64,000 nt of DNA from Paracoccaceae bacterium (GTDB lineage Bacteria; Pseudomonadota; Alphaproteobacteria; Rhodobacterales; Rhodobacteraceae). Both the position numbers and the translations under genes were made by a program. The stretch is from positions 213,406 to 277,405 of the forward strand of contig JAAFAB010000005.1 in the NCBI GenBank assembly GCA_018222585.1, in the 5' to 3' direction. The notes under the pieces are model-generated. The model was not told where the DNA came from and did no database searches. It saw only the letters and a program-made list of their open reading frames with translations. Positions 35,270 to 43,550 of the stretch are shown here, one piece after another. The first letter of the stretch is position 1. Every line of letters begins with the position of its first letter.

Positions 35270-35752
35270 ATGAGCAAGAGCCTGACCCGCGTCCGCCGCG
35301 CCCTGGAAGAGGCCGGGGTGCCTGCAGAGATCGCGGAGATGGGCCAGACCCGCACCGCCGAGGAGGCCGCCGCAGCCGCCGGCTGCGCGCTGGACCAGAT
35401 CACCAAGTCGATCATCTTTCGCGGCGAGGAGAGCGGCGAGGCGATCCTCTTCCTGACGGCGGGCGGCAACCGGGTCGATCCGGCCAAGGCCTCGGCGGTG
35501 GCTGGCGAACCGCTGGGCAAGGCAGATGCGGCGCTGATCCGGGCCCAGACCGGCTTTGCCATCGGCGGCGTCAGCCCGGTCGGCCACCTGAACCCGATCC
35601 GCGCCTTCCTCGATCCGCGCCTGCTGGAGTTTGACCGGATCTGGGCGGCCGGCGGCACTCCGCGCCACATGTTCCCCATGGATCCACAAATTCTTTCCCG
35701 GCTGACGGGCGCACAAGTCGCTGATTTCATTTCTGAAAATGAGGCAATGTAA
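35270..35752 (+). CDS. ybaK: YbaK/EbsC-type aminoacyl-tRNA deacylase
   Basis: A 160-residue YbaK/ProX-domain protein that hydrolyses mischarged aminoacyl-tRNAs in trans. Recognisable are RTAEEAAAAAGCALDQITKSIIFRGEESGEAILFLTAGGNRVD with the conserved Lys (TKSI) of the catalytic site, and TGFAIGGVSPVGHLNP, the characteristic substrate-binding loop. GAGGAGA precedes ATG 35270. The subfamily (Cys-tRNAPro or other) is not resolved, so the symbol is by family. Confidence 0.85.
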   Translation: MSKSLTRVRRALEEAGVPAEIAEMGQTRTAEEAAAAAGCALDQITKSIIFRGEESGEAILFLTAGGNRVDPAKASAVAGEPLGKADAALIRAQTGFAIGGVSPVGHLNPIRAFLDPRLLEFDRIWAAGGTPRHMFPMDPQILSRLTGAQVADFISENEAM

Positions 35753-35823
35753 AAAACATTCACATACCCCCTTGCGTTCTCGCCCCGTGATGCCAATCTA
35801 TGCAATGTGAAAGACGTTCACAT
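35746..35823 (+). promoter_or_regulatory. Palindromic TTCACAT sites upstream of DUF2852 gene
   Basis: ATGTGAA-agacg-TTCACAT (35805-35823) is a perfect 7-bp inverted repeat 22 bases before the next start codon. A further TTCACAT lies at 35759-35765, next to AATGT-aaaaa-ACATT (35746-35760), which spans the ybaK stop. Three copies of one heptamer in about 65 bases suggest a dimeric regulator; which one is unknown. Confidence 0.5.
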
Positions 35824-35845
35824 CCAATCACGAGGAGACACCTAG

Positions 35846-36337
35846 ATGACCGCCACCACCGCCCACATGCACGACCAGCACGGCCCTTCGCGTCGCAGCT
35901 GGCTGGGCCGAACGGAGGACTGGCTGGACAGCAAGGGCAAGGGGGCCTGGATCGCCGCGATGGTGCTGGGCTTCGTGTTCTTCTGGCCGGTCGGCCTCGC
36001 CTTCCTGTTCTACATGATCTGGGGAAAACAGATGTTTGCAAAATCCTGCCGCTCGGGCGGTCGCGCCCGTCACATGCACTCCATGCGCCGCGCCGGCTTC
36101 GCCGCGATGAAAAGCTCGGGCAATACCGCCTTCGACGCCTACAAGGACGAGACACTCCGCCGGCTGGAGGACGAACAGGAACAGTTCGAAGCCTTCCTGG
36201 AACGCCTGCGCGCCGCCAAGGACAAGGCCGAGTTCGATCAGTTCATGGACGACCGCGCCCAGAAGGCCCGCAGCGAGCGCAGCGCCTCCGGTGACGACGA
36301 CCAGCGCCCCGCGCCGAGCCCCTACGCCGAGATCTGA
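35846..36337 (+). CDS. DUF2852-type membrane protein
   Basis: A 163-residue protein with one membrane segment (about residues 34-57, AWIAAMVLGFVFFWPVGLAFLFYMIWG), a His-rich N-terminus (HMHDQH) and a charged coiled-coil-like C-terminus from about residue 95 (LRRLEDEQEQFEAFLERLRAAKDKAEFDQFMDD). This matches DUF2852 proteins in layout. Function is unknown. The heptamer palindrome just upstream suggests its own regulation; a stable hairpin follows at 36360-36387. Confidence 0.8.
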   Translation: MTATTAHMHDQHGPSRRSWLGRTEDWLDSKGKGAWIAAMVLGFVFFWPVGLAFLFYMIWGKQMFAKSCRSGGRARHMHSMRRAGFAAMKSSGNTAFDAYKDETLRRLEDEQEQFEAFLERLRAAKDKAEFDQFMDDRAQKARSERSASGDDDQRPAPSPYAEI

Positions 36338-36359
36338 TCCACGGGATCTGACCGGTGCC

Positions 36360-36387
36360 GTGCCCCGGCCCCTCGCGGGCCGGGCAC
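36360..36387 (+). terminator. Hairpin after DUF2852 gene
   Basis: GTGCCCCGGCCC pairs with GGGCCGGGCAC, with one bulged C and a five-base loop, 22 bases after the stop. No T-run. Confidence 0.45.
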
Positions 36388-36615
36388 AGGACCAGCCACA
36401 GCCGCAAGCGCGGCCCCCCGCCCGGCTTGCCTTTTCGACGCCCGGCCCGGCGTTGCTGCGAAAATCAATTCCCTTTCAGCCTTTTCTCGCGCCGACGCCG
36501 CCCCATCTACATTTGCGTCCAGTCCGCACCTTTACCCAGTCTCTCCGGTCCCCGGCCCCGCCGACCCGGAGATCCGATACCGGACCGTTTCGTCCGGCTC
36601 TCAACGAGGACCCCG

Positions 36616-37065
36616 ATGAGCTACGCCTTTCCCGCCCCCCTGCCCGAACCGGACCTCTACCCCGAGGCCTACGAAGGTGTCGCCCTGAAGCGCGCCATCG
36701 CCTGGCTGATCGACATGGTGGTGATCTTCGCCATTTCCGCGCTGACCATCCCCTTCACCGCCTTCATCTCGATCTTCTTCTTCCCCGCGGTGATGCTGCT
36801 GGTCAGTTTCCTCTACCGCTGGATCACCGTCACCGGACGCGGGGCCACCTGGGGGATGCGCCTGGTGGGCATCGAGTTCCGCCATATGGACGGCGGCCGC
36901 TTCTCGGGCCAGGACGCGCTGTTGCATGTCCTGGGCTACACCGTCTCGCTGGCCATCTCGCCGCTGCAGCTGATCTCGGTGCTGATGATGGCTTTCACGC
37001 CCTACGGCCAGGGGTTGACCGACATGGTGCTGAACACCACCGCCATCAACTCCGCCCGGGTCTGA
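36616..37065 (+). CDS. RDD family membrane protein
   Basis: A 149-residue protein with an RDD-domain layout: the first helix [23 protein letters not shown] carries the R-x-x-A-x-x-I-D motif, the second is [20 protein letters not shown], then [15 protein letters not shown] and a third hydrophobic stretch [24 protein letters not shown], ending [12 protein letters not shown]. Known RDD members include ion and substrate transporters; function here is unknown. ATG 36616 follows ACGAGG. Confidence 0.85.
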   Translation: MSYAFPAPLPEPDLYPEAYEGVALKRAIAWLIDMVVIFAISALTIPFTAFISIFFFPAVMLLVSFLYRWITVTGRGATWGMRLVGIEFRHMDGGRFSGQDALLHVLGYTVSLAISPLQLISVLMMAFTPYGQGLTDMVLNTTAINSARV

Positions 37066-37318
37066 CCCCGGCGCGGGGGGCGCCATCCGCCCAACCCGCG
37101 CCCCCCCCCCCCGCCCCTGCGCCGATCCGGCGCGGCCCCCGGCAGCCCCGGGGGCTTGGCGCGCCCGGGCAAGGTTGCTATCGTTTCGTCAACAGGTTTG
37201 GTGTCATTCTCCGCCGGACCGTATCCCAGCAACCCCGCCCCGCCGGCCCCCTTCGCCATACAGCCAGAGGTGCCACGCGGATTTTCCTTGGAAATCAGCC
37301 CCCTCCCCAGATCCGCCC

Positions 37319-38140
37319 ATGCGTCATTCGCTTCCGCTCGCCCCCCAGTTCTACGTGACCGCGCCGCAGCCCTGCCCCTATCTCGAGGGCCGGATGGAAC
37401 GGAAGCTGTTCACCTCCCTGCAGGGGGATTCGGCGGAGCAGCTGAACAACACGCTGTCCAAGCAGGGTTTCCGGCGGTCGCAGAACGTGCTCTATCGGCC
37501 AAGCTGTGCCGATTGCGCCGCCTGCCTCTCGGCCCGGATCGACGTCGCGGCCTTCACCGCCTCGAAAAGCCAGCGCCGGGTGCTGAAGCGCAACCGCCAC
37601 CTGCAGCGCCGCGCCACCTCGCCCTGGGCCACGGAAGAGCAATACGCCCTCTTCCGCCGCTACCTCGACCAGCGCCACGCCGATGGCGGCATGGCCGACA
37701 TGGATGTCTTCGAATTCGCCGCGATGATCGAGGAAACGCCGATCCGCTCGCGCGTCGTGGAATATGTCGACGAGAGCGGCCTGCGCGCCGCCTCGCTGAC
37801 CGATGTGCTCGATGACGGCGTGTCGATGGTCTATTCCTTCTACGACCCCGAGATGGAGCGCAATTCCCCCGGCACCTACCTGATCCTCGATCATATCGAG
37901 ATCGCCCGGCAGGCCAGGCTGCCCTATGTCTATCTCGGCTACTGGGTGCCGGGCTCGCCCAAGATGGGCTACAAGTGCAAGTTCGCCGGGCTGGAACTGT
38001 ACCACGAGGGACGCTGGCAGAAGATGCGCCGCACTTCGGACTACGACGCGACGACCCATCCCCTGAAGAGCGATCCGATCGCCGAACAGGTGGCCAACAT
38101 CACCCTGCCCGACGCCCGCGCCCCCGGCGGCCACCGCTGA
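37319..38140 (+). CDS. bpt: Aspartate/glutamate leucyltransferase (N-end rule)
   Basis: The 273-residue Bpt-type aminoacyl-tRNA-protein transferase adds Leu to N-terminal Asp or Glu of proteins for ClpS/ClpAP degradation. The N-terminal domain has [15 protein letters not shown] and [17 protein letters not shown]; the C-terminal GNAT-like domain has [22 protein letters not shown]. Length is typical. ATG 37319 has no strong ribosome-binding site, but the N-terminus fits the family. Its stop overlaps the next ATG (TGATG). Confidence 0.9.
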   Translation: MRHSLPLAPQFYVTAPQPCPYLEGRMERKLFTSLQGDSAEQLNNTLSKQGFRRSQNVLYRPSCADCAACLSARIDVAAFTASKSQRRVLKRNRHLQRRATSPWATEEQYALFRRYLDQRHADGGMADMDVFEFAAMIEETPIRSRVVEYVDESGLRAASLTDVLDDGVSMVYSFYDPEMERNSPGTYLILDHIEIARQARLPYVYLGYWVPGSPKMGYKCKFAGLELYHEGRWQKMRRTSDYDATTHPLKSDPIAEQVANITLPDARAPGGHR

Positions 38141-38534
38141 TGCGCCAGCGCCTGCACGCGGTCGCGCTGGTGGTGCCCGACTACGATGCGGCGCTGGAGT
38201 TCTACGTCGGCGCCCTGGGTTTCGAGCTGATCGAGGACATCCCCCTGTCCGAAGCGAAACGCTGGGTGCTCGTCGCGCCCCCGGGGGCGAGACGCGCCTC
38301 CTGCTGGCCCGGGCCGATGGTGCGACGCAGCAGGCCGCCATCGGCGCCCAGACCGGCGGCCGCGTCGGCTTCTTCCTGGAAACCGATGACTTCGCGCGCG
38401 ATCACGCCGCGATGCTCTCGGCCGGGGTTACCTTCGAGGAAGCCCCCCGGGACGAGCCCTATGGCCGCGTCGCCGTCTGGCGCGATCCCTTCGGCAACCG
38501 CTGGGACCTGCTGCAGGTCAAGCGCGATACGTAG
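38140..38534 (+). pseudogene. VOC/glyoxalase family gene with frameshift
   Basis: From ATG 38140 the frame gives [20 protein letters not shown]..., then LFYVGALGF-like and KRWVLVAPPG, an N-terminal VOC half. The family sequence continues only in another frame: GETRLLLARADGATQQAAIG, then GRVGFFLETDDFARDHAAML and WRDPFGNRWDLLQVKRD, ending at TAG 38532-38534. The switch lies at CCCCCGGGGG (38278-38287). One extra G there would restore an intact gene of about 130 codons. It is therefore either a true frameshift or a homopolymer sequencing error. The gene is translationally linked to bpt (TGATG). Confidence 0.8.
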
Positions 38535-38540
38535 AGGCTG

Positions 38541-38696
38541 GGGTGGGTTTCACCCACCCTACGCAGCCGCCCCTTCGGTCGAAAGCGCAGGTCGCACCGC
38601 GCGCGTAGGGTGGGAGCCATCCCGCCAGCCCCGCCTCCCCACCATTGACCAAGGCGCACGAGCGTTCATCGCCCCGTAGGGTGGATGAAACCCACC
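38541..38696. repeat. Cluster of GTAGGGTGGG-type dispersed repeats
   Basis: Three units: GGGTGGGT-ttc-ACCCACCC (38541-38559), GCGTAGGGTGGGAGCCATCC (38603 onward to 38626) and CGTAGGGTGGATGAAACCC (38675 onward to 38696). The second is nearly the inverse of a unit at 49134-49157. Similar repeats lie at 59696-59724. They are extragenic and palindromic, lying between convergent genes. Confidence 0.7.
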
Positions 38697-38774
38697 TCCC
38701 CCGTGCATTCCCGCCAATGGAAAGGGGCCACGAGGATCTCTCCCCGCGGCCCCTTCCTCTGTCCTCGGTCGCGA

Positions 38775-41132
38775 TCAGCGGCCCAGCAGGTCCGGCACGA
38801 TGGTGACGATGCCGGGGACGAACCACAGCAGCACCAGCCCCAGCACCTGGATCAGCACGAAGGGCACGATCCCGCGATAGATATGGCCTGTCGTCACGCT
38901 GGCCGGGGCGACGCCGCGCAGGTAGAACAGCGCGAAGCCGAAGGGCGGGGTCAGGAACGAGGTCTGCAGGTTCACCGCGATCATGATCGTCACCCACTTG
39001 GGATCGAAGGTGCCGCCGTAGATCACGGGGCCGACGATCGGGATGACGATGTAGATGATCTCGAGGAAGTCCAGCACGAAGCCCAGCACGAAGAGCACCA
39101 GCATCACGATCAGGAAGACCTGGAACTCGCTGTCGAAGCTCTTCAGGAACTGCTGGATGTAGTGCTCGCCGCCGAAGGAGATCACCACCAGGTTCAGCAA
39201 CTGGCTGCCGACGAGGATGGTGAAGACCATCGAGGTCACCTTCGCCGTCTCGCGAACGATCTTTCCCAGCACCGAGGTGCGCAGCAGCACCCAGCCCGCG
39301 TAGATCATGCCGAAGCCGGCGAACATGAAGCAGATCGCCGCCGCCAGGTAGGCCAGCCAGCCCTCGACCGTCACCACCGTCTGGTTGATGCGCAGGTCGA
39401 AGTTGGCCCCCAGCAGGATCATCACCACCAGCGCCAGGGTCGACCAGGTGATCACCCAGGGGTCGCGGCCCTCTTCCTTCAGCTTGCGGTAGGCGGCCAG
39501 AAGGATCGCGCCACCGGCGCCGAGCGCCGCCGCCGGCGTCGGGTTGGTGATCCCGCCCAGGATCGAGCCCAGCACCGCCACGATCAGCATCAGCGGCGGG
39601 AAGACCACCCGGATCAGCTCGTTGGTGCCCAGCCGTGCCGCCGCGTGGCGGCAGGCCCAGAGCGCGACCACCAGCGGTGCCGCGATGATCAGCAGGCTGA
39701 CCCCGGCCGAACTGGCCGGGCCGATGAACAGCACGTCGCAGAGCGCCATCACCGCCAGAGCCGCGCCACCGATCAGCAACGGCCTGGGGTCGTCCGCCGG
39801 GCGCACGCCGCGGGCGGTGGCCAGCACCAGCCCGAGCAGTACGATGATCGTGGCGACGCCCGATCCGATGGGCGCCGCCGCGGCGGCCTTGGCGGTGATC
39901 GCGGCCTCGATCTCCTCGGCCGAAAGCTCATGCCCCTGCTCGATGCCACCGGCGGCCATGATGGCTTCGGTCTGCTGCACCGCCATGTCCCACTTGGCCT
40001 GGCCGTGAAGCTCGATCATCGCCGCCTGACAGCTCTCCGAGACATTGGTGCGCAGCACCGCGCCCTGACCGCCCTGGGCGAAGTTCGACACCGACAGGTC
40101 CTGGCTGCCGACCAGGCCGACCTGGCCCAGCACCACGGTGCCGACGATCAGCACGGCGGGCACGATGAAGAACCAGGTAAGCGCCTCGCGGCGGGTGATC
40201 ACCTCGTGCCGGGTATGTTCGCCGGTATGCACCGCCGGCGCATTCTGCGGCCGCACCAGCGCATAGAGGAAGGCATAGCCCGCATAGAGCACCGCCAGCA
40301 GGATGCCGGGCAGCATGGCCGACTGGAACAGCGTGCCGACCGAAACCACGGCAGGCTTGCCGAGATAGGTCAGCGCATCGGTGCAACCGAAGCTCTGGGC
40401 GCGGGCCTCCTGCGCGGCGCTGTAGAGGTCGCCCGAAAGCGTTCCCAGCAGGACCAGCACGATCGAGGGCGGGATGATCTGCCCCAGGGTGCCCGATGCG
40501 GCGATGACGCCGGTCGAAAGCTCGGGCGAATAGCCGTTGCGCAGCATGGTGGGCAGCGACAGCAGGCCCATGGTGACCACGGTCGCCCCGACGATACCGG
40601 TCGAAGCGGCCAGGAAGGCGCCCACCACGACGACCGAGACGGCCAGGCCGCCCGGCAGGGGCCCGAAGACCCGCGCCATGGTGGTCAGCAGGTCATTGGC
40701 GATCTTCGAGCGTTCCAGCGTGATCCCCATCATGACGAACATCAGCACCGCCAGCAGGGTCTCGATGGACTGGCCGGCGAAGACACGCTCGTTCATCCGG
40801 TTCACGATGAAGGAGATGTTGCGATCCATCGCGGTTTCCCAGCCGCGTTCGAAGACCGGAACGGCCACGGTCGGCAGGTCCGGGTAGCGGAAATGCGAGA
40901 CCGTGTCGGGATGCACCCCCGCCGCCATCAGTTCCTGGTAGCCGGCGCTCGACATGTCGATGGCCTGGTGCACCAGGATGCCCGAAGCATCCAGGTAGGC
41001 GATGATGGCGAAGGCGAAGAGGCCCGCACCGGGGATGGCGAAAGCCACGGGGAAGCCCGAGAGGATCCCCGCGAAGAGGCTCAGGAAGACGATGAGCAGG
41101 CCGATCTCGACCCCATCCAGTCCGAAAAGCAT
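38775..41132 (-). CDS. dctM: TRAP transporter large permease subunit with internal insert
   Basis: The 785-residue DctM-type membrane protein drives Na+ or H+-coupled uptake of organic acids. The N-terminal part (LFGLDGVEIGLLIVFLSLFAGILSGFPVAFAIPGAG) and later helices (FVMMGITLERSKIANDLLTTM; STGIVGATVVTMGLLSLPTML; ASGTLGQIIPPSIVLVLLG) are typical. Ordinary DctM has about 430 residues; here a region from about residue 310 to 640 adds hydrophobic segments and a soluble loop (SNFAQGGQGAVLRTNVSESC...). The C-terminus carries the last TRAP helices (LEIIYIVIPIVGPVIYGG). It is 13 bases from the small permease gene. The insert places it with long TakM-like permeases. Confidence 0.9.
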   Translation of the reverse strand: MLFGLDGVEIGLLIVFLSLFAGILSGFPVAFAIPGAGLFAFAIIAYLDASGILVHQAIDMSSAGYQELMAAGVHPDTVSHFRYPDLPTVAVPVFERGWETAMDRNISFIVNRMNERVFAGQSIETLLAVLMFVMMGITLERSKIANDLLTTMARVFGPLPGGLAVSVVVVGAFLAASTGIVGATVVTMGLLSLPTMLRNGYSPELSTGVIAASGTLGQIIPPSIVLVLLGTLSGDLYSAAQEARAQSFGCTDALTYLGKPAVVSVGTLFQSAMLPGILLAVLYAGYAFLYALVRPQNAPAVHTGEHTRHEVITRREALTWFFIVPAVLIVGTVVLGQVGLVGSQDLSVSNFAQGGQGAVLRTNVSESCQAAMIELHGQAKWDMAVQQTEAIMAAGGIEQGHELSAEEIEAAITAKAAAAAPIGSGVATIIVLLGLVLATARGVRPADDPRPLLIGGAALAVMALCDVLFIGPASSAGVSLLIIAAPLVVALWACRHAAARLGTNELIRVVFPPLMLIVAVLGSILGGITNPTPAAALGAGGAILLAAYRKLKEEGRDPWVITWSTLALVVMILLGANFDLRINQTVVTVEGWLAYLAAAICFMFAGFGMIYAGWVLLRTSVLGKIVRETAKVTSMVFTILVGSQLLNLVVISFGGEHYIQQFLKSFDSEFQVFLIVMLVLFVLGFVLDFLEIIYIVIPIVGPVIYGGTFDPKWVTIMIAVNLQTSFLTPPFGFALFYLRGVAPASVTTGHIYRGIVPFVLIQVLGLVLLWFVPGIVTIVPDLLGR

Positions 41133-41145
41133 GTGTCAGGTTCCC

Positions 41146-42051
41146 TCAGTGCGTGCCTTCGTAGGCTTCTTCACCAGCCCCGAGCGTGTCGATGTCCAGA
41201 TACTTGCCTGCGCTCTCCTCGCCTTCCACGAACTCCAGGAAGGAGCGGTAGAAGAAGGCCACCGCCTGCAGGAAGACCAGGGCGACGAAGCACAGGATGA
41301 GGATCTTGAAGAGGAAGTAGGCGTTGAAGCCGTCCGGGCTGAAGCCGATGGTCTCGACGTTCCACTTCACGATGCGCGCCTTGCGCAGCATCATCTCCAG
41401 CTGGTCGCTGGCCGAGACCTTGGGCGTGATCAGGTGGCGCCAGAGGAAGAACCAGGAGTACATCCAGGTCAGCACGGCGACCGGCATCATGAAGAACAGC
41501 GCGCCGAACATGTCGACGCCGCGCTTGGCCCGGTGGCCGATGGCGGCATAGATCAGGTCGACGCGGACATGGCTGCCCTGCACGAAGGCATAGGCCACGC
41601 AGAGCGCGACCACGGCGGCGTTCCACAGCTTGAGCCCTTCCGCGAACCAGCCGACGGACTGGGTGAACCCCAGCCCGAGCGGCGAGATGGAGATCTCGCC
41701 GAGGCGGAAGATGGATTGCAGGAAGACGACGAGGATCTGCTGGCCGACCATGATCAGCCCCGCCCAGGCGGCGGTGCGGCCGACCGCATTGGCAAAGCCC
41801 TCCAGCGCCCGCACGCAGCCCCACATGAAGGGCCGGTAGAGCAGGCCCGCCAGGGTGAACAGCAGGAAGATGTCGAAGACGACGAAGAAGAATTCCACCG
41901 AGCCGCCATAGTAGACGAAGCGGATCAGCGCCTCCTTGTCCGACCAGTCGAGCCAGAGCTCGGGGTGGCTTGCGGCGTAGACGATGTGCCAGATCCCTAG
42001 GCCGAGCTGGCTCACGAACCAGACGAGCGCGTCGAGCATCCTGTCCCCCAT
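41146..42051 (-). CDS. dctQ: TRAP transporter small permease subunit
   Basis: A 301-residue DctQ-type membrane protein that forms a complex with the large permease. Four or more membrane segments are seen (VEFFFVVFDIFLLFTLAGLLYRP; AAWAGLIMVGQQILVVFLQ; AAVVALCVAYAFVQGSHVRVDLIYA; GALFFMMPVAVLTWMYSWFFLW; FKILILCFVALVFLQAVAFFY). GSHVRVDL is the family motif. It is longer than the usual 160-200 residues, matching the enlarged permease. The start is ATG 42051; ATG 42039 with GGGGGA upstream is a good alternative. The substrate-binding protein gene is 73 bases upstream. Confidence 0.9.
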   Translation of the reverse strand: MGDRMLDALVWFVSQLGLGIWHIVYAASHPELWLDWSDKEALIRFVYYGGSVEFFFVVFDIFLLFTLAGLLYRPFMWGCVRALEGFANAVGRTAAWAGLIMVGQQILVVFLQSIFRLGEISISPLGLGFTQSVGWFAEGLKLWNAAVVALCVAYAFVQGSHVRVDLIYAAIGHRAKRGVDMFGALFFMMPVAVLTWMYSWFFLWRHLITPKVSASDQLEMMLRKARIVKWNVETIGFSPDGFNAYFLFKILILCFVALVFLQAVAFFYRSFLEFVEGEESAGKYLDIDTLGAGEEAYEGTH

Positions 42052-42124
42052 CTTTCTTGTGCTTTGAAGTCAAGGGCTGCGCACCCGTGGATGCGCAGCC
42101 CGGTTTTCATCGGTTCCCGAAGGT

Positions 42125-43210
42125 TCAGCTGCCCAGCACGCGGTTGCGCTGTTCAGTGTAGGCGCTGTCGGACACGGACATCCAGCTCGACGCCGAGGCC
42201 ATCGAGGCTTCTGCCGAGTTGCGGATCTCGGCGAAGATGTCGTTGCTCATGAAGCCGTCGAGGACTTCCTTGGAGGCCGCACCGAAGGCATCCCAGACGT
42301 CGTCCGGGAATTCCTGCACCTGCACGCCCGACGAGCGCAGACGCTCCAGCGCCGGGCCGTTGTTGGCGATGAACAGCGCGTAGTTGTGCTGGTGCGCCTC
42401 GGCCGAGGCCAGCTCGATGATCTTCTGCTGGGCCGGGGTCAGGTTGTTGAACAGCTCCAGGTTGGTGGCCACGGAGAGGGCCGCGCCCGGCTCGTGGAAA
42501 CCGGCGGGGTAGTAGTTCTTGCAGACTTCCTGCAGGCCCAGCTTCTCGTCCGACCAGGGGCCGATCCATTCGGTCGCGTCCAGCGCGCCGGTGGACAGCG
42601 CCTGATAGATCTCGCCGCCCGGCAGAACCTGCACCGAGGCGCCCAGCTTGGCCAGCACCTGCCCGCCGAGGCCGGGCATACGGAACTTCAGGCCCTTGAA
42701 GTCGTCGGCCGAGTTGATCGGGTTGCGGAACCAGCCACCACCCTGCGCTGCGGTCTGACCGGCGATGAAGCTCTTCAGGCCGAAGATCTCGCCCAGCTGG
42801 TGATGCAGTTCCATGCCGCCGTTGGCATAGTACCAGGTCATCATCTCGGGTGCCGTCATGCCGAAGGGCACGGTGGTGAAATAGGCCCAGGAGGGATCCT
42901 GGCCGACGAAGTAGTAGTCTGCGCCGTGGTACATGTCGGCCTGGCCGGCGGTCACCGCGTCAAAGACTTCCAGCGCGCCGACCAGTTCGCCCGCGGCCTT
43001 CGGTTCCACCACCATCGAGCCACCGGACAGCTCGTTGACGTTGTTGGCGAAACGCTCGACCGAGTCCCAGACGCCGGCCAGGCCACGCGGCCAGGTGGTG
43101 ACCATGGTCAGCTTGACCTGACCCTGCGCGACCGCCGGAGCCGCCAGCGAGGACGCCGCCGCTGCGGTGCCGCCGATCGCGGAAGTTTTCAGAAAAGAAC
43201 GACGATCCAT
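42125..43210 (-). CDS. dctP: TRAP transporter substrate-binding protein (TakP-like), Tat-exported
   Basis: The 361-residue periplasmic receptor starts MDRRSFLKTSAIGG with a twin-arginine signal (RRSFLK) and a probable cleavage after APAVA. The DctP fold is visible in LGGQVLAKLGASVQVLPGGEIYQALSTGALDATEWIGPWSDEKLGLQEVCKNYYPAGFHEPG; the ATEWIGPxxDxKxG segment matches TakP-type receptors of 2-oxoacids. GGGGAGGAG precedes ATG 43210. The divergent kinase at 43551 probably senses a related ligand. The ligand is not known. Confidence 0.9.
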   Translation of the reverse strand: MDRRSFLKTSAIGGTAAAASSLAAPAVAQGQVKLTMVTTWPRGLAGVWDSVERFANNVNELSGGSMVVEPKAAGELVGALEVFDAVTAGQADMYHGADYYFVGQDPSWAYFTTVPFGMTAPEMMTWYYANGGMELHHQLGEIFGLKSFIAGQTAAQGGGWFRNPINSADDFKGLKFRMPGLGGQVLAKLGASVQVLPGGEIYQALSTGALDATEWIGPWSDEKLGLQEVCKNYYPAGFHEPGAALSVATNLELFNNLTPAQQKIIELASAEAHQHNYALFIANNGPALERLRSSGVQVQEFPDDVWDAFGAASKEVLDGFMSNDIFAEIRNSAEASMASASSWMSVSDSAYTEQRNRVLGS

Positions 43211-43305
43211 TTGGGCTCCTCCCCATGATGTCTTGTAGCCCCGTCCCCGGGGCGGATCGTTAGCAGTGGAGCGGACCGTAGCCGTGGCCTGAGCACGGCG
43301 AAATA

Positions 43306-43337
43306 CCAAAGATTACGTATATCGGCCCCAATCTTGG
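43306..43337. promoter_or_regulatory. Inverted-repeat element in TRAP/two-component divergent gap
   Basis: CCAAAGATT (43306-43314) and AATCTTGG (43330-43337) form an imperfect inverted pair about 100 bases upstream of the TRAP receptor start, enclosing the palindrome TACGTA. The 340-base gap contains no gene. The adjacent LuxR-type regulator is the natural candidate to bind; this is inferred from position and symmetry. Confidence 0.4.
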
Positions 43338-43550
43338 CAAAAAATACCTGCATACCAGCCATTCCTCTGACGCATGGGCCATCGAATCCCCCTTTCGCCC
43401 CGACTTGGGCCGCCCCCCCCCCGGAATCATGGCGCCCCGCACCGCGCGCCGCGGGTCCGGCTCCCCGCGGCCGAGGGCACGGGATACAAGGCGTGGCCCG
43501 CCGGCCCGGCCTGTCTGGGAATCACCCGGCGAAGCGCCTATGACCATCTC

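Noticed and set aside
38685..41300. Open frame of about 870 codons on the plus strand
   Set aside because: It is antisense to dctM; the translation is a low-complexity His/Arg/Gln-rich string with no domains.
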